This document shows positions 34,216 through 43,597 of a stretch of DNA of 64,000 nucleotides, piece by piece. The translations under genes were made by a program, and so were the position numbers. Below the pieces are notes generated by a model. It saw only the letters and a program-made list of their open reading frames with translations. It searched no databases and was not told the DNA's origin. The first letter of the stretch is position 1. Each line of letters begins with the position of its first letter. The stretch comes from Marinithermus hydrothermalis DSM 14884 (GTDB lineage: Bacteria; Deinococcota; Deinococci; Deinococcales; Marinithermaceae), in contig NC_015387.1 of the NCBI RefSeq assembly GCF_000195335.1, positions 2,205,168 through 2,269,167 on the forward strand, in the 5' to 3' direction.

Positions 34216-34614
34216 CTAGCGTCCCGCCCCCTTCTGGCGCAGCGCCCGCAGCTGCGCCAGATCCTGTTGCACGAGGTCGTCCCGCCCCGCCAGGGATTCC
34301 ACGTGGTGCTGCAGCTCGTGCAGCAACGTCTCCCAGATCTCCGCCTCCCAGTCGAACGCCGGATCCCCCTCGGCCACCTTCTGGAACGAGCCGTAGTACA
34401 GCACGATATGCCGCCCCAGTCCCTCGAACCCCGCGAACACCGAGGGCGGGCCGGGGTCCAGGTACTCCCCGAGCCGCCACACGTCCTGTCCCAAGAGGCC
34501 CGGCTCCTCCTTCGCCTCCTCGGCCACGTGCACCCCCTGCAGCTCCCGCTTAAAGACCTCGGGGATCTGCTCCCACAACGCCTCGACGCGCTCGAGGAAG
34601 GTCTCGAAATCCAT
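34216..34614 (-). CDS. Small zincin-like metallopeptidase family protein
   Basis: 132 residues with the zinc-binding helix TLLHELQHHVESLAG (about residues 95-109), and upstream IVLYYGSFQKVAEGDP, as in the small minimal-zincin family (PF06262-like). Cytoplasmic; substrate unknown. Start 34614 (MDFETF) is chosen over 34626 because TATGCT lies seven nt before it on the minus strand (leaderless). It is divergent from the iron transporter operon. Confidence 0.82.
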   Translation of the reverse strand: MDFETFLERVEALWEQIPEVFKRELQGVHVAEEAKEEPGLLGQDVWRLGEYLDPGPPSVFAGFEGLGRHIVLYYGSFQKVAEGDPAFDWEAEIWETLLHELQHHVESLAGRDDLVQQDLAQLRALRQKGAGR

Positions 34615-34650
34615 CGCGTTTAGCATAGCGCCACCCCGCGCGGAGCAAAA

Positions 34651-34674
34651 GTGCAGTAGAATAAATAACTGCAC
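34651..34674. promoter_or_regulatory. Palindromic operator over the iron-type ABC promoter
   Basis: GTGCAGT (34651-34657) and ACTGCAC (34668-34674), perfect 7-bp arms around a 10-bp A+T-rich centre. The -10 candidate TAGAAT (34657-34662) is inside, so a bound regulator would block the promoter. It is not a classical Fur box; the cognate regulator is unknown. It may also influence the divergent metallopeptidase gene. Confidence 0.65.
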
Positions 34675-34699
34675 CCGAATTAAAAGGAGGCGAGTGAAG

Positions 34700-35734
34700 A
34701 TGTCCCAGTTCATTCTTCGGCTCCATTTACGCCCGGCATTCCTCGTGCTATTCGGTCTGCTACTGGGGTTCGGCAGCAAGACGTCGGCGCAAGAGGTGAA
34801 CGTGCTGTGTAGCCCCGCCCTCCCCTGGTGCGAGGCCATCGCCCAGGCCTTCGAGGAAGCCACCGGCATCAAGCTGAACTTCGTGCGCCTCAGCTCGGGC
34901 GAGGCCCTCGCCCGCATCCGCGCCGAGAAGGAGAACCCCACCTTCGACGTCTGGTTCGGCGGCACGGGCGACCCGCACCTGGTGGCCTTCCAGGAAGGCC
35001 TCACCGAGTTCTACAAGCCCTCCATCTGGGAGAGCCTGCGCCCCGAGCTTCGCGAACAGATCGGAGAACGGTACATCCCCTTGTACCTCGGGGTGCTGGG
35101 GTTCGGCGTGAACGAAAGCGTCCTCGCGGAACGCGGCGCCCCCATCCCCCGCTGCTGGAAGGACCTGGCGGACCCCGTCTACAAGGGCCTGATCGCCATG
35201 CCCAACCCCAACACCTCCGGTACGGCCTACACCACCCTCGCCACCCTCGTGCAGATCTTCGGGGAGGAGGAAGCCTTTGATCTGCTCAAGCAGATCCACC
35301 AGAACGTCGCGCAGTACACCCGCTCCGGCGGCGCGCCGGGCCTCCTCGCGGGCCGCGGGGACGTGGGCATCGCGGTGCAGTTCCTGCACGACGTGATCGG
35401 GCACATCAAGAGCGGCTTCACCCTCACCACCGTCGTGCCCTGCGAAGGCACCGGGTTCGAGATCGGCGGCCTGAGCCTGATCAAGGGCGCCCCCAACCGG
35501 GAGGCCGCCATCCAGTTCATCGAGTGGGCCCTTACCCCCGAAGCGCAGGCCCTCGCCGCAACTGCCAACTCCTTCCAGCTGCCTTCCAACACCAACAGCC
35601 CCGTACCCCCGGAATCCCCCCGGCCTGAGGAGGTCAAGCTGATCGACTACGACTTCGCCACCTTCGGCAGCCCCGAGGTGCGCGACCGGCTGGTCGAGCG
35701 CTGGAACAACGAGGTCTTCCCGCTCCCGCGCTAG
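34700..35734 (+). CDS. Ferric-iron-type ABC transporter substrate-binding protein
   Basis: 344 residues, FbpA/AfuA-like family. Signal peptide to about residue 30 (LLLGFGSKTSAQ), then VNVLCSPALPWCEAIAQAFE. FDVWFGGTGDPHLVAF and MPNPNTSGTAYTTLATLVQ are typical of iron(III)-type binding proteins. ATG 34700 is nine nt after AAAGGAGG; the in-frame GTG at 34694 is too close to that site. Phosphonate- or thiamine-type ligands are alternatives. First gene of the three-gene transporter. Confidence 0.88.
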   Translation: MSQFILRLHLRPAFLVLFGLLLGFGSKTSAQEVNVLCSPALPWCEAIAQAFEEATGIKLNFVRLSSGEALARIRAEKENPTFDVWFGGTGDPHLVAFQEGLTEFYKPSIWESLRPELREQIGERYIPLYLGVLGFGVNESVLAERGAPIPRCWKDLADPVYKGLIAMPNPNTSGTAYTTLATLVQIFGEEEAFDLLKQIHQNVAQYTRSGGAPGLLAGRGDVGIAVQFLHDVIGHIKSGFTLTTVVPCEGTGFEIGGLSLIKGAPNREAAIQFIEWALTPEAQALAATANSFQLPSNTNSPVPPESPRPEEVKLIDYDFATFGSPEVRDRLVERWNNEVFPLPR

Positions 35735-35749
35735 GCCACACCCCCTACG

Positions 35750-35780
35750 CGCGGAGGCGGGCCACACACCCGCCTCCGCG
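35750..35780 (+). other. Intercistronic hairpin between binding-protein and permease genes
   Basis: Perfect 12-bp stem CGCGGAGGCGGG (35750-35761) and its complement (35769-35780) with a 7-nt loop, starting 16 nt after the binding-protein stop codon. No T-run. Its position matches hairpins at 31196 and 52327. Confidence 0.75.
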
Positions 35781-35813
35781 TTCACGGTGCCCCCAGAGCC
35801 CAAGGAGCCTACC

Positions 35814-38006
35814 GTGGCCGCCCCCAGGGCCCGCTCAAGATCGTGGATCGCCGCGCTGATTGCGGCCAGCGCGCTCCTCGCGCTGCCCTTCGGCCGCTCG
35901 GACCGGGCGTTCTGGCCGCTGGAGTACGCCTACGCCCTCTGGAATCTGAACCACCCCCTGTTGTGGCTGCCCCTCGCCGCGGCCCTCGCCGCCCTTATCG
36001 CGAGCCTCACCCCCCTCCCCACCCCCCGCCGCGGCACGCTCCTCACCCTTCTGGGCGCCCTGGGCACCGTCTCCGGCGCGGCGTGGCTCGTCGCGAGCGG
36101 CACGCCCTTCGGGTTCGGCGCGCTCTTGGGCCTCGCCGCGCTCGTCGTCGTCACCGGCCACGGCCTGAGCGCCTCCGGCCGGGTGCACGGCGACGCCTTC
36201 ATCGCGAGCAGCATCCTCTTCGCCGCGCTGTTCGTGCTCCTCTTCATCCTGTACCCCCTCTTCACCGTGCTGCGCGAAGCGGTCGTGATCGACGGGGGCT
36301 TCACCCTGGCCAAGGTGCGCAAGACCCTCACCAGCCCCCTCTTCCTCCTGGTGGAGAACCCCTACACCCCCCTGAGCGAAGCGCGCATGGTCGCGCTCGC
36401 CACCGCCGCCAGCGCCCTCCTCGCCGGCCTCTGGACGGCCCGCACCCGCCCCGGCCCGTTCCGCGTCGCGCTCGCGGCGAGTGCCGGAGGAGTTTTGGGC
36501 CTCCTCGCCGGTCTCACGATCTGGGCCAGAGGCGCCCTCCCCACCAGCCTGCTCGTCGCCGCGATCGTCGCCCCCACCTCCACCCTGATCGGCCTGGCGT
36601 TCGCGCTGCTCGGTCAGCGAAGCCGCTCGAGGCTCATCCGGCGCGCCCTGGGGGTGGTGGGCCTTCTGCCGATCATCACTCCACCATTCGTGCTGGCCTT
36701 CGCGATGATCTTCCTCTTCGGCCGGCGCGGCCTCGTCACCCACCAGCTCCTGGACCTCTCCACCAACGCGATCTTCGGGGTGATCGGCGTCTCCCTCGCG
36801 CAGATCCTGGCCTACTCCCCCATCGCGTACCTGGTCCTGCGGGGCACGGTGGAGTCCCTGGACCCGGCCCTGGAGGAGGCCGCGCACACCCTCGGGGCGG
36901 GGCGCTGGCACCTGTTCCGCACCGTGACCTGGCCCCTCTTAAAGCCCGGCCTCGCCGCGGCCTTCCTCCTCACGGTCATCGAGTCGCTCGCGGACTTCGG
37001 GAACCCGATCATCCTCGGGGGGGACCGCGGGTACCTGGCGACCGAGGTCTTCCTCGCCCTCACCGGCCGTTACGACCCCCACGAGGCCGCCGTGTACGGC
37101 ACGGTGCTCCTCTTCCTGGTGCTCACCCTCTTCTTCATCCAGCGCGCCTGGCTCGGCCGGACCTCGTTCATCACCGTCACGGGCCGCCCCACAAGCGGGC
37201 GCTTCACCCCCCTCCCCCCGCTCCTCGAGGGGGCCCTCCAGGCCGTCTTCCTCGCCTGGGCCGCGCTGGTTTTCGCGCTGTACGGCGCGGTGATCTTCGG
37301 GTCGTTCGTCAAGCTCTGGGGCGTGGACAACACCTTCACCCTCCAGCACTACCAGGCCTTCGTGCAGGTCGGCCTGCCCGTGGTGCTCTACACCGCGCGC
37401 GTCGCCGCGATCAGCGCGGTGCTCGCCACGCTCGTGGGGTTCATCATCGCCTACCTCATCTCCCGGCAACGCTTCCTGGGCCGGGGCCTGGTCGAGTTCG
37501 GCTCGATGCTCTCCTTCGCCACCCCCGGCACGGTGATGGGCGTCGCGTACATCCTGGCTTTTAACACCGGCCCTTGGCTCCTCACCGCGACCCAGACCAT
37601 CCTGGTGCTCGCCCTCGTCTTCCGCAACATGCCCGTCGCGATCCGCAGCACCATCGCGGGCCTCGCCCAGATCGATCCCAGCCTGGACGAGGCCTCCACC
37701 ACCCTCCGCGCCAGCTCGAGCACCACCCTGCGCCGCGTGCTCTTCCCTCTCCTCGTCGCGCCCCTCCTCGCCGGGGTCATCTTCGCGTTCGTGCGCGGCA
37801 TGACCGCGATCAGCCAGGTGATCTTCCTGGTAAGCCCGGGGAACCTGCTCGCCACCGTGCTCCTCCTGGGCTGGGTGGAGTACGGCAACCTGGGCCGCGC
37901 CGCCGCGATGGGCACCGTCCTGATCGTCTCAATGCTCCTCGTGATCCTGCTCCTTTTGCGCCTCACGCGCGGTGTCGGCGTGCGCGAGATCGGAGGGGTG
38001 CCGTGA
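35814..38006 (+). CDS. Ferric-iron-type ABC transporter permease (fused double permease)
   Basis: 730 residues. GTG 35814 is chosen over GTG 35787 because AAGGAG lies exactly six nt upstream, clear of the hairpin. Two permease units are fused, as usual for FbpB-type proteins, with two EAA-type loops: LEEAAHTLGAGRWHLFR (about residue 350) and LDEASTTLRASSSTTLRR (about residue 630). The N-terminal ~140 residues add extra hydrophobic helices beyond the usual ~540-residue length. The stop overlaps the ATPase start (GTGA). Confidence 0.9.
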   Translation: MAAPRARSRSWIAALIAASALLALPFGRSDRAFWPLEYAYALWNLNHPLLWLPLAAALAALIASLTPLPTPRRGTLLTLLGALGTVSGAAWLVASGTPFGFGALLGLAALVVVTGHGLSASGRVHGDAFIASSILFAALFVLLFILYPLFTVLREAVVIDGGFTLAKVRKTLTSPLFLLVENPYTPLSEARMVALATAASALLAGLWTARTRPGPFRVALAASAGGVLGLLAGLTIWARGALPTSLLVAAIVAPTSTLIGLAFALLGQRSRSRLIRRALGVVGLLPIITPPFVLAFAMIFLFGRRGLVTHQLLDLSTNAIFGVIGVSLAQILAYSPIAYLVLRGTVESLDPALEEAAHTLGAGRWHLFRTVTWPLLKPGLAAAFLLTVIESLADFGNPIILGGDRGYLATEVFLALTGRYDPHEAAVYGTVLLFLVLTLFFIQRAWLGRTSFITVTGRPTSGRFTPLPPLLEGALQAVFLAWAALVFALYGAVIFGSFVKLWGVDNTFTLQHYQAFVQVGLPVVLYTARVAAISAVLATLVGFIIAYLISRQRFLGRGLVEFGSMLSFATPGTVMGVAYILAFNTGPWLLTATQTILVLALVFRNMPVAIRSTIAGLAQIDPSLDEASTTLRASSSTTLRRVLFPLLVAPLLAGVIFAFVRGMTAISQVIFLVSPGNLLATVLLLGWVEYGNLGRAAAMGTVLIVSMLLVILLLLRLTRGVGVREIGGVP

Positions 38007-39055
38007 AGCTCACCGCCGCCCCCGTACGCCTCGTAGCGGTCGAGAAGCGGTTCGACCGGGTGATCGCGGTGGACCGGGTCAGCCTCGAGATCGAGCCCGG
38101 CGCCCTCGTCACCCTTCTCGGCCCCTCCGGGTGCGGCAAAACCACGACCCTGCGCCTCATCGCGGGCCTCGAGCGCCCCAGCGCCGGCCGGATCTTCATC
38201 GACGAGGAGGACGTCACCCCCCTGCCCGCGCACCTGCGGGACATCAGCATGGTCTTCCAGAACTACGCCCTCTTCCCCCACATGAACGTCTTTGCAAACG
38301 TCGCGTACGGCCTTAAGGTCCAGGGCATGCACGACGCGGAGGTGCGGCGGCGCGTGGGCGAGGCCCTCGAGCTCGTGGGCCTCACCGGCCTGGAACGCCG
38401 CGCCCCCGGCGCGCTCTCCGGAGGGCAGCAGCAGCGGGTCGCGCTCGCGCGGGCCCTCGTGCTGAAACCCAAGGTCCTCCTATTCGACGAGCCCCTCTCG
38501 AACCTGGACGCCAAGCTCCGCAAGCGCGTGCGGCAGGAGATCCGCGAGCTGCAGCAAAACCTCGGCATCACCGCGGTCTACGTGACGCACGACCAGGAGG
38601 AAGCCATGGCGATCAGCGACCGGGTGGTGGTGATGCACGCGGGGCGGATCGAACAGATCGGCACGCCGCATGAGCTGTACACCCGGCCCGCCAATCACTT
38701 CGTGGCGGACTTCATCGGCTCCGCGAACTTCCTCGAGGGCACCTACGACGGCCACGCCGTCCAGATCGGGGACCACCGCCACCCCCACCGCCAGGCGATC
38801 TCACCGGGCCGCGTCACGGTCATGGTGCGCCCCGAGGCTGTGCGGCTCCACCCGGAGGACGCGGAGGGCCTCGAGGCCAGCGTGCGGGCTGTCGCGTACC
38901 TGGGCCAGCGCACCGAGTTGCTGCTGGCCACCCCCGCGGGCCTCGTGGAGGCCGTCCTCCCCGGGGACCACAGCCGCCGCGTGCACCAAGGGGAGGTGGT
39001 GCGGCTCACCTTCGACCCGGCGGGGGTGTACCTCCTCGAGCCCCGCACGCCCTAG
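38003..39055 (+). CDS. Ferric-iron-type ABC transporter ATPase
   Basis: 350 residues. Walker A GPSGCGKTT, the Q-loop in ISMVFQNYALFPHM, signature LSGGQQQRVALARAL, Walker B VLLFDEPLSNLD, H-loop VYVTHDQEEAM, and a C-terminal TOBE-like regulatory domain (VTVMVRPEAVRLHPED). It powers import with the two genes before it. GTG start overlaps the permease stop. Its own stop overlaps the convergent molybdopterin gene by 4 bp. Confidence 0.94.
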   Translation: MKLTAAPVRLVAVEKRFDRVIAVDRVSLEIEPGALVTLLGPSGCGKTTTLRLIAGLERPSAGRIFIDEEDVTPLPAHLRDISMVFQNYALFPHMNVFANVAYGLKVQGMHDAEVRRRVGEALELVGLTGLERRAPGALSGGQQQRVALARALVLKPKVLLFDEPLSNLDAKLRKRVRQEIRELQQNLGITAVYVTHDQEEAMAISDRVVVMHAGRIEQIGTPHELYTRPANHFVADFIGSANFLEGTYDGHAVQIGDHRHPHRQAISPGRVTVMVRPEAVRLHPEDAEGLEASVRAVAYLGQRTELLLATPAGLVEAVLPGDHSRRVHQGEVVRLTFDPAGVYLLEPRTP

Positions 39056-41091
39056 GCTTCGGGGGCCGGCTCCACCTCCACCGGGTTCGAGTGGAAGGTC
39101 GAGCCGCCCCCCATGTCCGTCAGGTGCTCTCCCGTGAGGACGTTGATGGGCTCGCGGTCCGGGGCCCACACCCCCCACCAGGTGCCTTCTAGGACCACCG
39201 TCCCGGGCATGGGGGCCTCCGTAACCCGAAGCCGACGGATCACCGCCCCGTGCCGCGAACGGATCCGGACGCGCTGCCCGTCCACCAGGCCGCGCGCCTC
39301 GGCGTCCACGGGGTGCATCCACAGCACGGGCTCCCCGCCCTCGGCCGCGACGAGGCGCTCGAGGTGCCCGTACGTGGTGTTCAAGAACGAGTGCGCCGGG
39401 GGCGTGAGGAGGATCAAGGGGTACTCTGGTTCGGGCTCGGTCAGGATCACAGGGGGCGGCGGATCAAACGCGATCCGGCCGCTCGGGGTGTTCGCCCCGT
39501 CCTTAAACGGCAAAAAGGGCCGCGGCAGGTTGAGGCGCACGAACCCCTCCCGCCGCAAGCGCTCCAGGGTGATCCCCTCGAGCCAGGGGTGGTCCGTGTC
39601 GAGCAGGCTCCGCGCCACCCGCTCCGCGTCCCAGTACAGCGTCTCCTCCTCGAGGTCCAGCCGCTTCGCGAGCTCCCGGAAGACCCAGGTGTTCGGCCGG
39701 GCTTCGCCCGCCGGCTCGAGGACCGGGTCGTTCCAGGAGAGGTAGTAATGCCCGTACGCAGTGTAGAGGTCCGGGTGCTCGAGGAAGGTCGTGGCGGGAA
39801 GCAGGATGTCCGCGTACTGCGCGGTCTCGGTCATGGCCTGCTCGAGGACCACGACGAACAGGTCCTCCCGCATGAGGCCTTTACGCACGCCGTTCGTGTT
39901 GGGCGCGACGACGAGCGGGTTCGAGTTAAAGACGAAGAGCACCTGGATGGGGGGGTCGTCCAGGGCGTTCAGGGCGGTGGCGAGCTGGTTCATGTTCACG
40001 TGGCGCGCGCGGGGGTTGGGGCGGAGGTACCCTTTGGGCGCGGGAGGGTCCGTCAGGAGGTGCGCGCCCCCCAGCCGCGCGCGGTTTAGGGGGAAGGCCC
40101 CGCTCGTGGTGAGGAGCGCCCCGCCCCCCGGGTACTGCCAGGCCCCGATCAGGGCCGGGAGGAGGACCACGGCCCGCAACGCGCTCGCCCCGCCCGGGTG
40201 GCGCGTCATCCCGTACCCGACGCGCACGAAGCTTGCCCGGGCGGCCGCGAACTCCCGCGCGAGCCGCCGGATCCGTTCGGCCGGCACGCCCGTCACCCGC
40301 TCCGCCCGCTCGGGGGGCCACTCCATGGCCGCCGCGCGGAAGGCCGCCACCCCCTGGGCGGCGCGCTCGAGGTAGGCCCGGTCCTCGAGGCCCTCCGCGA
40401 AGATCACGTGCGCGAGGGCGTAGGCGAGGGCGGCGTCCGTGCCGGGCCGGATCTTGATGTGCTCGTCCGCGAAACGGCTGGTCTTGTTCTCGTAGGGATC
40501 GATGTGCACGATGTGCGCGCCGTTCTTGCGCGCGGCCTTGAGCTTGGGGGTGAGGTGGCTGTGCGTGGCCAGGCTGTTGATCCCCCAGAGGATCACGAAC
40601 CGCGCGTGCGGGACGTCCTCGGGGTCCACGCCGTAGCGGGGGCTGCCGTAGGCCGCCTCCCACCCCGCCGCGCCCGCGGTGGCGCAGATCGTCTCGTCGA
40701 GTTCCGAAGCGCCGATCGCGCGGAAGAAGGCCAGCGGGTGCTGCTGCTCCACCAGACCCATCGTGCCCGCGTAATGGTACGGCAGAACGGCCTCCCCCCC
40801 GTACGCGTCCAGCACCGCCTTGAGCCGCTCGGCAATCGCGTCGAGGGCCTCGTCCCAGGTGATGCGTTCCCACACCCCGCTGCCTTTGGAGCCTTTGCGC
40901 CGCATGGGGTGCAGGGGCCTCAAGGGGTGGTGCTGCCGCTCGGGGTACCGGTAGGTCTTCACGCACGCGAACCCCTGGGTGATGGGGTGGTTCGGGTCCC
41001 CTTCGACCTTCACCAGCCGGTCCTCCTCCACGGTCACCAGCAGGCTGCACGCGTCCGGGCAGTCCAGCGGGCAGGTCAGGCGGCGCTTCAT
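39052..41091 (-). CDS. Molybdopterin oxidoreductase of the DMSO-reductase superfamily
   Basis: 679 residues. The N-terminal 4Fe-4S set is CPLDCPDAC plus GFACVKTYRYPERQHHPL; then come the domain with WERITWDEALDAIAERL, MGD-binding stretches (FVILWGINSLATHSHLTP, VFNSNPLVVAPN) and the C-terminal molydopterin-dinucleotide domain. No signal peptide, so probably cytoplasmic. The Mo ligand may be Cys in TICATAG, but I am not certain. No electron-transfer subunit is adjacent, which is unusual. TACAAT lies seven nt before the ATG (leaderless). Confidence 0.88.
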   Translation of the reverse strand: MKRRLTCPLDCPDACSLLVTVEEDRLVKVEGDPNHPITQGFACVKTYRYPERQHHPLRPLHPMRRKGSKGSGVWERITWDEALDAIAERLKAVLDAYGGEAVLPYHYAGTMGLVEQQHPLAFFRAIGASELDETICATAGAAGWEAAYGSPRYGVDPEDVPHARFVILWGINSLATHSHLTPKLKAARKNGAHIVHIDPYENKTSRFADEHIKIRPGTDAALAYALAHVIFAEGLEDRAYLERAAQGVAAFRAAAMEWPPERAERVTGVPAERIRRLAREFAAARASFVRVGYGMTRHPGGASALRAVVLLPALIGAWQYPGGGALLTTSGAFPLNRARLGGAHLLTDPPAPKGYLRPNPRARHVNMNQLATALNALDDPPIQVLFVFNSNPLVVAPNTNGVRKGLMREDLFVVVLEQAMTETAQYADILLPATTFLEHPDLYTAYGHYYLSWNDPVLEPAGEARPNTWVFRELAKRLDLEEETLYWDAERVARSLLDTDHPWLEGITLERLRREGFVRLNLPRPFLPFKDGANTPSGRIAFDPPPPVILTEPEPEYPLILLTPPAHSFLNTTYGHLERLVAAEGGEPVLWMHPVDAEARGLVDGQRVRIRSRHGAVIRRLRVTEAPMPGTVVLEGTWWGVWAPDREPINVLTGEHLTDMGGGSTFHSNPVEVEPAPEA

Positions 41092-41177
41092 GGCTGGGAT
41101 TGTACTCCCTCCCCCCGCAGGGAAAAGGCAACGAACCCCACGAAGCCGCGGCGTATCCTGGGAAGAAGGGGGTGCGG

Positions 41178-42038
41178 ATGACCGCGCTGGCGCTCGCCCT
41201 GGTTCTCGCTTCCGCCGTGCTGCACGCGACGTGGAATCTGCTCGCCAAACAAGCCGCGGACGGCGTGCCGTTCGTGTGGCTCGTCGCGGCGGCCTCCACC
41301 CTCATCTACGCCCCGGTGGCCGCCCTGGCCTACGCGCACTACCGGCCAGCGCTCGGGGGAATGGCGCTCGTGTTCCTCGGGGGAGCGGCTCTGCTGCACG
41401 TGGGGTACTTCCTGATGCTGGACAAGAGCTACCGCAGCGGGGACCTTTTGCTCGTCTATCCCCTGGCGCGGGGCACGGGCCCGCTCCTCGCGAGCGCGGC
41501 GGCCATTTGGCTTTTCGGGGAACGCCCCTCCCCCCTCGCGCTCACCGGCGCGGCCCTGATCGGCCTGGGGGCCCTGACCCTCGCCAGCACCCCGGCGGCC
41601 TCCCCCACCCGCCCCGGCCGGCGGGCCGTGGGGTACGCCCTGCTGACCGGCACCCTGATCGCGAGCTACACCCTGTGGGACAAGTACGCGGTGAGCGCGC
41701 TGCTGCTGCCGCCCCTCTTGTACGACTGGGCCACGAACCTAGGGCGCACCCTGCTCCTCTCCCCCCTGGCGTACCGGCGCTGGGACGGGGTGCGGCGCCT
41801 CTGGCGGACGCAGCGCCGAGCGGTGCTGGGGGTGGCCGTCCTGAGCCCCCTGGCGTACATCCTGGTCCTTACCGCCCTGGTCTTCGCGCCCGTGAGCTAC
41901 GTCGCCCCGGCGCGCGAGGTCAGCATCCTGATCGGCGCCGTGATGGGCGCCCGGCTCCTCGCGGAGCAGCACGGCCCGCGCCGCATCGCCGCCGCGCTCG
42001 CGATGTTCGTAGGCATCGCGGCGCTAACCATAGGGTAA
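41178..42038 (+). CDS. EamA/DMT-family transporter
   Basis: 286 residues in ten hydrophobic helices, two EamA repeats. Marker segments are ASAVLHATWNLLAKQAADG at the start, MLDKSYRSGDLLLVYPLARG, and TALVFAPVSYVAPAREVSIL in the second repeat. Such proteins export or exchange small metabolites across the cytoplasmic membrane; substrate unknown. ATG 41178 follows AAGAAGGGGG. Divergent from the molybdopterin gene. Confidence 0.88.
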   Translation: MTALALALVLASAVLHATWNLLAKQAADGVPFVWLVAAASTLIYAPVAALAYAHYRPALGGMALVFLGGAALLHVGYFLMLDKSYRSGDLLLVYPLARGTGPLLASAAAIWLFGERPSPLALTGAALIGLGALTLASTPAASPTRPGRRAVGYALLTGTLIASYTLWDKYAVSALLLPPLLYDWATNLGRTLLLSPLAYRRWDGVRRLWRTQRRAVLGVAVLSPLAYILVLTALVFAPVSYVAPAREVSILIGAVMGARLLAEQHGPRRIAAALAMFVGIAALTIG

Positions 42039-42066
42039 ACTCACCCCGCAACCGCGCCACAAAGGG

Positions 42067-42072
42067 TAGAAT
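42067..42072 (+). promoter_or_regulatory. -10 box upstream of the CAP-domain lipoprotein gene
   Basis: TAGAAT 71 nt before the ATG at 42144, giving a leader of about 65 nt with a ribosome site (GGAG) near 42131. One of the few genes here with a clear leader. Confidence 0.45.
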
Positions 42073-42143
42073 AAGGGAAATCCCCTCCCGGAACCCCGCA
42101 CAAGTACGCCTTCCCCTAGACCGGGAAGAACGGAGCCAACCCC

Positions 42144-43597
42144 ATGGGTAAGCGATGGATTTACCCGGTATTCGCGGCCCTCCTCGCGGCCGGCTGCGCG
42201 CAACTCCCCCAGATTCTCAACCCCTCCCCAACCGCCCCCCGCATCACCCGGTTCGACGCCACCCCCGGCGCGATCGCCCCCGGCGGCAGCAGCACGCTCA
42301 ACTGGAGCGTGGAAGGCACCGCCCCCATCACGCTCACCCTCGAGCCCGGCCTCGGGGACGTGACCGGCACGACGAGCGCCGTCGTCACCCCTAACCAGAC
42401 CACGACCTACACCCTCACCGCCACGAACGCCCAGGGCAGCGCCCAGGCCCAGGTCACGGTCACCGTGGGCGAGACCGCGCTGAACCTAAGCATCGCTGGC
42501 CTCCCCGCCGGCCTCGAGGCGTACGTGGCCGTCACGAACCACGCGAACTACATCCGGTGGGTCCGCGCGACCCAAAGCCTCACCGGCCTCGCGCCCGGCA
42601 CGTACACCGTAGCCGCCGCAACCGTCACGAATAGCGGCACCACGAGCCTCTCGAGCAGCACCACCTACGTCCCCGCCCCCCAAGCCAGACGATCACCCTC
42701 AACCCCGGGGAGGTGGGGAACCTCACCGTGCAGTACGCCCCGGCCTCGAGCGGCCTCTACGCCACCCCGCCCGACGTGCCCAACTGCCTCGAGGGCAGCC
42801 TGACCGACGAGGCCAAACAGCGCGCTTTGTACACCCTGAACTTCATCCGTGCCCTGGTGGGCCTCCCCCCGGTGGGGTACGACCCCGCGAGCGACCCCAT
42901 GGTGCAGAAGGCCTCGCTGATGTTCGCGGCGAACAACGCGATCGACCACTTCCCCCCGACCAGCTGGGCGTGCTACACGGCCGAGGGCGCCGAGGGCGCG
43001 AAAAAGAGCAACCTCGCGATCAAGAGCAGCAGCGCCCCGATCACGCCGCTGCCGGGGGAGTTCATCGTGCTCTGGGCCGACGACGTGAACGTGAGTAAAC
43101 TCGGGCACCGGCGCTGGCTGGTGGACCCGTTCCTGAAGCACGTGGCCTTCGGGCTGGTGGACGGCTCCCCCCTCGTGGGCGGCGCGGCCTTCAGCGTGGG
43201 TTCAGCCATCCGCGTGATCTACGCCGAGGAGGCGGACATCAGCAACCTCGCCCTGCCTTTCGTGGCCTACCCCCGGGGCGAGTTCCCCACCGCTTTGTTA
43301 ACGAACGACTGGTTCTTCTCCTTCGGGGTGCTCGCGGACCCGAGCGGCCGCTTCAACAACGGCGACGTGGACTACAGCCAGGCCCAGATCCGCGTCACGG
43401 ACCCGAGCGGCGCGGCGCTCAGCGTGACCGAGGTCAGCTTCACCGACCCGAACCCCACGAGCGTCATGGGCCTTCCCAACCACCTCCAGTGGAAGGTCCC
43501 GGGCCTCCAGGACGGCGTGACCTACACCGTCACGATCACCAACGTCCGGGTGAACGGCACACCGCAGGACTTTAGTTACACCGTGCACCTGCGCTAG
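42144..43597 (+). pseudogene. CAP-domain lipoprotein, split by a one-base frameshift
   Basis: Reads as a lipoprotein from ATG 42144 (lipobox LLAAGC, Cys18) through Ig-like repeats (ITRFDATPGAIAPGGSSTLNW; then LNLSIAGLPAGLEAYVAV), then loses frame in a run of six C at 42676-42681. The frame that continues, to 43597, holds a CAP/SCP-like domain with NFIRALVGLPPVGYDP, IDHFPPTSWACYTAEGAEG and LGHRRWLVDPFLKHVAFG. One extra C restores a single 484-residue protein (YVPAPPSQTITLNPGEVG). It may be a real mutation, a phase-variable tract, or a sequencing error; both halves keep good coding character. Confidence 0.82.
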
